DNA of 64,000 nucleotides from Saccharospirillum alexandrii_A (GTDB taxonomy: Bacteria; Pseudomonadota; Gammaproteobacteria; Pseudomonadales; Natronospirillaceae). How positions within the stretch are numbered: position 1 is the stretch's first letter; each line of letters begins with the position of its first letter. The translations under genes and the position numbers were made by a program. Shown piece by piece: positions 59,481 through 64,000 of the stretch. Below the pieces are notes generated by a model. It made no database searches. It worked only from the letters and a program-made list of their open reading frames with translations, and was not told the origin of the DNA. The stretch covers positions 248,001 to 312,000 of the forward strand of contig NZ_JBHZRJ010000002.1 of NCBI RefSeq assembly GCF_043641555.1, in the 5' to 3' direction.

Positions 59481-60152
59481 TCATTCCTGCACAGGCACGC
59501 CACTGTGAAAGCGGAAGGTCTCATCCGGCAATTCAATCAAGCGGGCTTCCAGCTCCCGAAAAGCATCAACTCGATCCGTAATCTCTGTCTCTGAATACTG
59601 CCGTGCCAGCGTCAGATAGTCTTTGTAATGCCGCGCCTCGCTTTTTAACAACGAGAAATAGAAACGACCCAGCACCTCATCGCCCCGGCGGTACAATTCC
59701 GGCACCAGCGCTGCAAATCGCTCGCAGGACCGAGCTTCAACAAAAGCCCCCAGTATCAATCGATCAACCAGCTTTTCCGGCTCGCTCTTGCGAATCAGTT
59801 CGTGTAAGGCACCGGCATAGCGGCCCGCTGTAAGGTGCGTGTATTGAATTCCACGATCATCCATCAACTTGAGCACCTGATCGAAATGCACCAGCTCCTC
59901 ACGTGCCAGCTTACTCATTTTCGACAGTAGTTCACGGCGATCGACGTATTTGTACATCATCGACATGGCCGCCGAAGCCGCTTTTTTTTCGCATTGGGCG
60001 TGATCGATCAGCAGCACCGTCAGGTTGTCCAGTGCCTTTTCAACCCAGGCTTGCGGAGTACGGTTGCCGAGAAAATCCGGGATATCCCCCAGTACGGTTT
60101 TCGGATCGGGGGCTTCTGTGGCCAATTCGGGACTAACAGCGTCTTGAATCAC
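59481..60152 (-). CDS. miaE: tRNA-(2-methylthio-N6-isopentenyladenosine) hydroxylase MiaE
   Basis: Non-haem diiron enzyme that hydroxylates ms2i6A at position 37 of tRNAs to ms2io6A; 223 residues. Ferritin-like iron ligands are visible in QCEKKAASAAMSMMYKYV, AREELVHFDQV, ARSCERFAAL and KSEARHYKDYL. The start is GTG at 60152, with GGAG five bases upstream; the frame extends to 60245, but that extension has no ribosome site and no family similarity. It is convergent with lpxH and divergent from trmA. The enzyme is found mostly in facultative anaerobes and pseudomonads. Confidence 0.92.
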   Translation of the reverse strand: MIQDAVSPELATEAPDPKTVLGDIPDFLGNRTPQAWVEKALDNLTVLLIDHAQCEKKAASAAMSMMYKYVDRRELLSKMSKLAREELVHFDQVLKLMDDRGIQYTHLTAGRYAGALHELIRKSEPEKLVDRLILGAFVEARSCERFAALVPELYRRGDEVLGRFYFSLLKSEARHYKDYLTLARQYSETEITDRVDAFRELEARLIELPDETFRFHSGVPVQE

Positions 60153-60331
60153 GCAAACTCCAACATGAATGATAAACGTCAGGCCAAACAGCCTGATTGA
60201 GGGCCCGGAATTATACTGATTCCCAGTGCACTCGACTATTGGCAAAATCAGCCAATGTAGATAACGGTATAAACTGGTTTGAGAGCCGGGAATAACTAGA
60301 ATGGCGGCCCGAATCCTGAACTGGACTGGTC

Positions 60332-61417
60332 ATGCCCTTCCCTTTTGCGCCCGAACAGTATGAAACACAGCTGACCGAGAAGGTTGAGCGCCTGAAAACG
60401 CTGTTTGACGGCATCACCCTGCCTGAACCCGAGGTGTTCCGGTCAGCCCCCAGCCACTACCGTATGCGGGCCGAATTCAAATTCTGGCACGAAGGAGACG
60501 ACTCCTGGTACGCCATGTTTGACCCGGCCGACCCCAAAGTTCCGGTTCGGGTTGACCAGTTTCCGGTCGCCAGCAAACTGCTGAACCGCCTGATGGCAGA
60601 AGTACGTACCAGCGTGCTCGAAGACCCGCAGCTGCGGGAACGGTTATTTCAGGTCGAATTCATTACCACCCAGCAAGGCGACGCCCTCATCACCCTCATC
60701 TACCACAAGGCGCTGGACGATGCCTGGGAAGTTCGCGGGCGACACTGGCAGGAACAATGGGGGTTCCCGGTGATTGGCCGGGCACGCAAGCAGCGTCTGG
60801 TTCTGTCGCGCGACTATGTCAACGAAACCCTAACCATTCAGGGGCAGGATTATTATTTCAGGCAATACGAAAACTCCTTCACCCAGCCCAATGCTGGCGT
60901 TTGCGAACAGATGGTGGGCTGGGCCAAACACCACACAACCCACTGTGAAGCAGACTTGCTCGAACTGTATTGCGGCAATGGCAATTTCTCAATTCCGCTG
61001 GCTACCAACTTCAACCGCGCACTTGCCACGGAGATTTCACGGGTATCGGTACAGAGTGCCCAGCACAACATCAAGGCCAATGGGATCGAGAACCTGACCA
61101 TTGCCCGGATGTCGAGTGAAGACTTCGCCAACGCCTGGCTCGGGCGGACCGAATCGCGTCGTCTGCGCGAATGGGCGGTATCGGACTACGATTTCAAAAC
61201 CTTACTGGTCGACCCGCCCCGGGCTGGTCTCGATGACGACACCCTGGCCCTGGCGCGCCATTTCGAGCGTATCGTTTACATCTCCTGCAACCCGGACACC
61301 CTCGCTGCCAACGTGCGGGCGCTGGGCTCCGATTACCGCATTGAGGCCGCTGCCGTCTTTGACCAGTTCCCCTACACACACCACATGGAAGCGGGCCTGG
61401 TGCTGGTTAAAACCTGA
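60332..61417 (+). CDS. trmA: tRNA (uracil-5-)-methyltransferase TrmA
   Basis: Makes 5-methyluridine at tRNA position 54; 361 residues (E. coli 366). Starts MPFPFAPEQYETQLTEKVERL; has SHYRMRAEFKFWHEGDD, the FTQPN region, SAM-binding LLELYCGNGNFSIPLA, VDPPRAGLDD and the nucleophile Cys in VYISCNPDTL with a Glu in HHMEAGLVL. It lacks an N-terminal TRAM domain and iron-sulfur cysteines, which favours TrmA over RlmC/RlmD. Its stop overlaps the rlmG start (TGATG). Confidence 0.95.
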   Translation: MPFPFAPEQYETQLTEKVERLKTLFDGITLPEPEVFRSAPSHYRMRAEFKFWHEGDDSWYAMFDPADPKVPVRVDQFPVASKLLNRLMAEVRTSVLEDPQLRERLFQVEFITTQQGDALITLIYHKALDDAWEVRGRHWQEQWGFPVIGRARKQRLVLSRDYVNETLTIQGQDYYFRQYENSFTQPNAGVCEQMVGWAKHHTTHCEADLLELYCGNGNFSIPLATNFNRALATEISRVSVQSAQHNIKANGIENLTIARMSSEDFANAWLGRTESRRLREWAVSDYDFKTLLVDPPRAGLDDDTLALARHFERIVYISCNPDTLAANVRALGSDYRIEAAAVFDQFPYTHHMEAGLVLVKT

Positions 61418-62508
61418 TGATTGGGGATCTGACTCAGTTAACGCTCAGCCGGGTACCACCGGCGCCGGACTTGCAAGCTTACAACGCGGCCGATGAGCTG
61501 GTATTGCAGCGGCTGCAGAGTTACGACGGCCCTGCTGGCCCGATGCTGCTGGTCAACGACGGTTTTGGCGCACTGGCGACGGCCCTGGCTTCGACCAGCC
61601 CGGACTGGTGGAGCGACAGCGCCATGGCCGGTGAAGCCTTGAAGCTGAACGTCAGCGCCAACCAGGCCAGTACACCCCGTCTTATTGAATCCAGTGCTGA
61701 CCTGAAGGACCACTACGCGCTGGTGATTCTGCACGCCCCCAAATCGCTGACGCTTTTTGAGTGGCAATTGAGCCAGATCGCCGGGCGCATCGCCGAAGGC
61801 GGACAATGCTGGGTAGCCGGTATGGTCAAACACCTGAGCCGAGGTCACCAGAAGGTCATGCAGCGGTATTTTGGACAGATCAATCCGGGATTGGCGGTCA
61901 AAAAAGCCCGGTGCGTCACGCTGACGGACCCGCTCATTCAAGGCTCGCCAGAATTGGCTCATGACTATGTCGCCGGTCAGGTCAACCTGGTGTCCCTGCC
62001 CGGCTGTTTCAGCGAAGCCCGCCCCGACCCGGGCGCCCTGGCCTTTCTGGCTGTATTCGACCAGTTACCGGCGGTCGACCGGTTTGTGGACCTGGGCTGC
62101 GGCAATGGGGTTCTGGCGCTGAATTATCTGCACCGACATCCGCACAGCCTGGCCATTCTAATCGACGAGAGCCGCCAGGCCACTGCTTCAGCTACGGCCA
62201 GTGCAGCCGGTAACGGACGGCAGGTTCACCTCTATCACAACAATGGCCTGAGCGGCCTTGGCCTAACGGGTCTACCGCTCATTCTGTGCAATCCGCCGTT
62301 TCATCAGAGCACTACCCTCACCACCGATATAGCCCACAGCCTGTTCGAGCAGGCTGCAGGCGCCCTGGCGGACAACGGCGAATTTTGGGTGGTTGGAAAC
62401 CGGCACCTCAACTATCACAAGACACTGACACGCTGGTTCAGCCAGGTCACCCCGGTGAGCCAGCACCCGAAGTTTGTCGTCTTCCGGTGCACGGGCCCCA
62501 AGCCATAA
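61417..62508 (+). CDS. rlmG: 23S rRNA (guanine-1835-N2)-methyltransferase RlmG
   Basis: Class I SAM methyltransferase for G1835 of 23S rRNA; 363 residues. It has the duplicated RsmC/RlmG layout: a degenerate N-terminal methyltransferase fold (LQAYNAADELVLQRL, VNDGFGALATALA) and an active C-terminal one with VDLGCGNGVLALNYL and LILCNPPFHQ, ending VVGNRHLNYHKTL and HPKFVVFRC. The opening AADELVLQRLQ and total length fit RlmG; RsmC (16S G1207) is the alternative. Overlaps trmA by one base. Confidence 0.9.
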   Translation: MIGDLTQLTLSRVPPAPDLQAYNAADELVLQRLQSYDGPAGPMLLVNDGFGALATALASTSPDWWSDSAMAGEALKLNVSANQASTPRLIESSADLKDHYALVILHAPKSLTLFEWQLSQIAGRIAEGGQCWVAGMVKHLSRGHQKVMQRYFGQINPGLAVKKARCVTLTDPLIQGSPELAHDYVAGQVNLVSLPGCFSEARPDPGALAFLAVFDQLPAVDRFVDLGCGNGVLALNYLHRHPHSLAILIDESRQATASATASAAGNGRQVHLYHNNGLSGLGLTGLPLILCNPPFHQSTTLTTDIAHSLFEQAAGALADNGEFWVVGNRHLNYHKTLTRWFSQVTPVSQHPKFVVFRCTGPKP

Positions 62509-62545
62509 CCTGGGAACTCTGTTCAATGCTTACCGGCCGCTGAAA

Positions 62546-64000
62546 CTACCCTTTGTGGTGAAAGTGCCAGCACTGATGCGGCCGTGAGCGTTTGAAATCG
62601 AATGGAATCGACACCTGAGTCACGTCCTTTACGTCATACCGGGCCTGTAATTCCGGATCCAGCTTGAACTTGCGGAAGTTGTTGGAAAATATCAGCACCC
62701 CGTCGCTGGCCAGTGAGTTCATGGCCGCACGGATCAGGCCCGGGTGATCCCGCTGTATGTCCAGGGTATCCGTCATACGGGCCGAGTTGCTGAAGGTCGG
62801 CGGGTCCATAAAAATCAGATCAAACGTCTCGTTGTTTTCTTCAATCCAGGTCATGCAATCGGCCTGGATAAAGCGATGATGGCCAGAAACCTGACCGCCA
62901 TTATGGCGTAAATTGTCTTTCGCCCAGTTCAGGTAAGTGCGCGACAGATCCACACTGGTTGTACTGGTGGCACCACCGACCAGGGCATGGGCCGTTGCCG
63001 CGCCGGTATAGCTGAACAAATTCAGGAAGCGTTTGCCCTGGGTATGCTGTTGAATCCAGAGCCGTGTCGGCCGGTGATCCAGAAAGACCCCGGTATCGAG
63101 ATAATCCCTCAGGTTAATCTGCAAATTCACGCCGTGCTCGGCAATGGTGAAGACGTCACCCGCACTGTCTTTTCGTTCGTACTGCTGTTTGCCACGCTGA
63201 CGCTGGCGCTGCTTGAGCACGGTACGCTCGGCGGGAATCCTGGTGACGTCGCCCAGTACCGCCAGGGCGTGCATCAGGCGTTGCCGGGCTTTTTCTTCGG
63301 GTATTTCCTTGGGCGGTGCGTATTCCTGAACATGCAGACTGTCGCCATAGCAGTCGATGGCGATGGCAAATTCGGGCAAATCAGCGTCGTACAAGCGGTA
63401 CGCTTCTATGCTTTCCTTTTTGAGCCACTTTTGCCGCAATTTCAGGTTTTTTAACAACCGATTGCGCAAGGCGTCATCCTGCGCCACCTGCTGACTGGGC
63501 TGATGGGCGGTGCGGTCTCCGACCGAAAACACATAGAGGTGAGTTTCTATCGGGCCATTATAAAAACGCAGTTTCTCGGCCGCACGCAGCCCCGTTTCCC
63601 GCGCCAGAACGGTATCGGACGTCAGCAATGCCACCGTCCAGTCCGCCAACTCGGTCTGAGCCAGGTTACCCAGTTTACGGTATAGCGACAGCAACTCCGG
63701 TTTGTTACCCAGACGTTCGCCATAAGGCGGATTGGTCACTACCAGGCCAGGCTTGAGTGCCAGATGCGTGGGCCGCGACCATTCGGCCAGTGGCTTGTGA
63801 TAACAGCGTGTCTGGCGACTGAGGCCAAGTCGCTCCAGGGTTTCATTGGCACGGGCAACAACACCTCCATCGGCATCGTATCCCAATACTGGCACCATGG
63901 CGGCTTCACCGTCCTGGCGCCTGGCGCGCGCTTCACCCAGCAAGGTGTTCCAGGCTGCCCGGTCATGCCCGAGCCAGCCTTCAAAGCCAAACCTGGGCCG
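62546..64000 (-). CDS. rlmL: Bifunctional 23S rRNA methyltransferase RlmKL (N-terminus beyond window)
   Basis: Fusion of the G2445 (RlmL) and G2069 (RlmK) methyltransferases. The frame stays open to the window edge; 484 codons are visible and about 220 N-terminal residues, including the THUMP domain and most of the RlmL SAM site, are missing. Visible: the end of RlmL with FGFEGWLGHD, LGYDADGGVVARA, and catalytic TNPPYGERLG; then RlmK with FLDHRPTRLWIQ, LFSYTGAATAHAL, SVDLSRTYLNWAKDN and MDPPTFSNSARM. Internal TTG at 63943 is not the true start. Convergent with rlmG. Confidence 0.94.
   Translation of the reverse strand, partial: RPRFGFEGWLGHDRAAWNTLLGEARARRQDGEAAMVPVLGYDADGGVVARANETLERLGLSRQTRCYHKPLAEWSRPTHLALKPGLVVTNPPYGERLGNKPELLSLYRKLGNLAQTELADWTVALLTSDTVLARETGLRAAEKLRFYNGPIETHLYVFSVGDRTAHQPSQQVAQDDALRNRLLKNLKLRQKWLKKESIEAYRLYDADLPEFAIAIDCYGDSLHVQEYAPPKEIPEEKARQRLMHALAVLGDVTRIPAERTVLKQRQRQRGKQQYERKDSAGDVFTIAEHGVNLQINLRDYLDTGVFLDHRPTRLWIQQHTQGKRFLNLFSYTGAATAHALVGGATSTTSVDLSRTYLNWAKDNLRHNGGQVSGHHRFIQADCMTWIEENNETFDLIFMDPPTFSNSARMTDTLDIQRDHPGLIRAAMNSLASDGVLIFSNNFRKFKLDPELQARYDVKDVTQVSIPFDFKRSRPHQCWHFHHKG

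Overview
This 64 kb window looks like chromosomal core sequence from a free-living, probably aquatic gammaproteobacterium of the Oceanospirillales/Pseudomonadales type, with GC in the mid-50s percent by eye. No phage, integrase, transposase gene, plasmid function or CRISPR array was seen. Gene order from the etf genes to lolC follows, with a few deletions, the Pseudomonas aeruginosa PA2951-PA2989 order as I remember it (etfAB, ETF-QO, TetR, pilZ, holB, tmk, mltG, pabC, fabF, acpP, fabG, fabD, plsX, rpmF, yceD, maf, sppA, rluC, rne, murB, ptp, kdsB, lpxK, exbD, exbB, comEC, DUF2062, lolD, lolC, PilZ protein).

Layout. (1) 1-2027: glutathione reductase (cut by the window edge) and a GNAT acetyltransferase. 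(2) 2132-9657, minus strand: type II secretion operon gspE-F-G-H-I-J-K-L-M. It lacks gspC, gspD, gspN and gspO. Just upstream at 9794-11965 is a hybrid histidine kinase whose ATPase domain looks degenerate. (3) 12259-15959: etfBA and divergent ETF-ubiquinone oxidoreductase, with a PsrA-like box in the shared intergenic region. Two inverted copies of a 113 bp intergenic repeat lie on either side of this block. (4) 16205-26683, minus strand: DUF1285/TetR pair, pilZ-holB-tmk-mltG-pabC, then the fatty-acid and phospholipid cluster fabF-acpP-fabG-fabD-plsX-rpmF-yceD. (5) 26815-33014: Maf/YceF, an SppA-like peptidase, rluC, and rne with a long structured leader. (6) 33081-42187: murB, LMW phosphatase, kdsB, lpxK, exbD, exbB, comEC, DUF2062, lolD and one lolC/E-type permease. 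(7) 42332-47935: PilZ-domain protein, agmatine-deiminase family enzyme, DinG-like helicase, kdsA, kdsC and a small helix-turn-helix protein. (8) 48037-56562, minus strand: proteostasis block tig-clpP-clpX-lon-hupB-ppiD. (9) 56777-57194: tRNA-Pro/Arg/His operon with a growth-rate type promoter. (10) 57336-64000: folD, ppiB, lpxH, miaE, trmA, rlmG and rlmKL (cut by the window edge).

How the genes work together. The window concentrates cell-envelope building (acyl chains from fab/plsX; Kdo from kdsA/B/C; lipid A from lpxK/lpxH; murB; lipoprotein export by lolCD; ExbBD; type II secretion), protein quality control (trigger factor, ClpXP, Lon, PpiD, PpiB, SppA) and RNA modification or decay (RNase E, RluC, MiaE, TrmA, RlmG, RlmKL). 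Kdo-8-P synthase, Kdo-8-P phosphatase and CMP-Kdo synthetase are all present.

I did not find a clearly new gene system. The observations best worth following are the paired 113/177 bp palindromic-end repeats around the etf locus, the degenerate hybrid kinase beside the type II secretion operon, and the PsrA-like box controlling etf genes.
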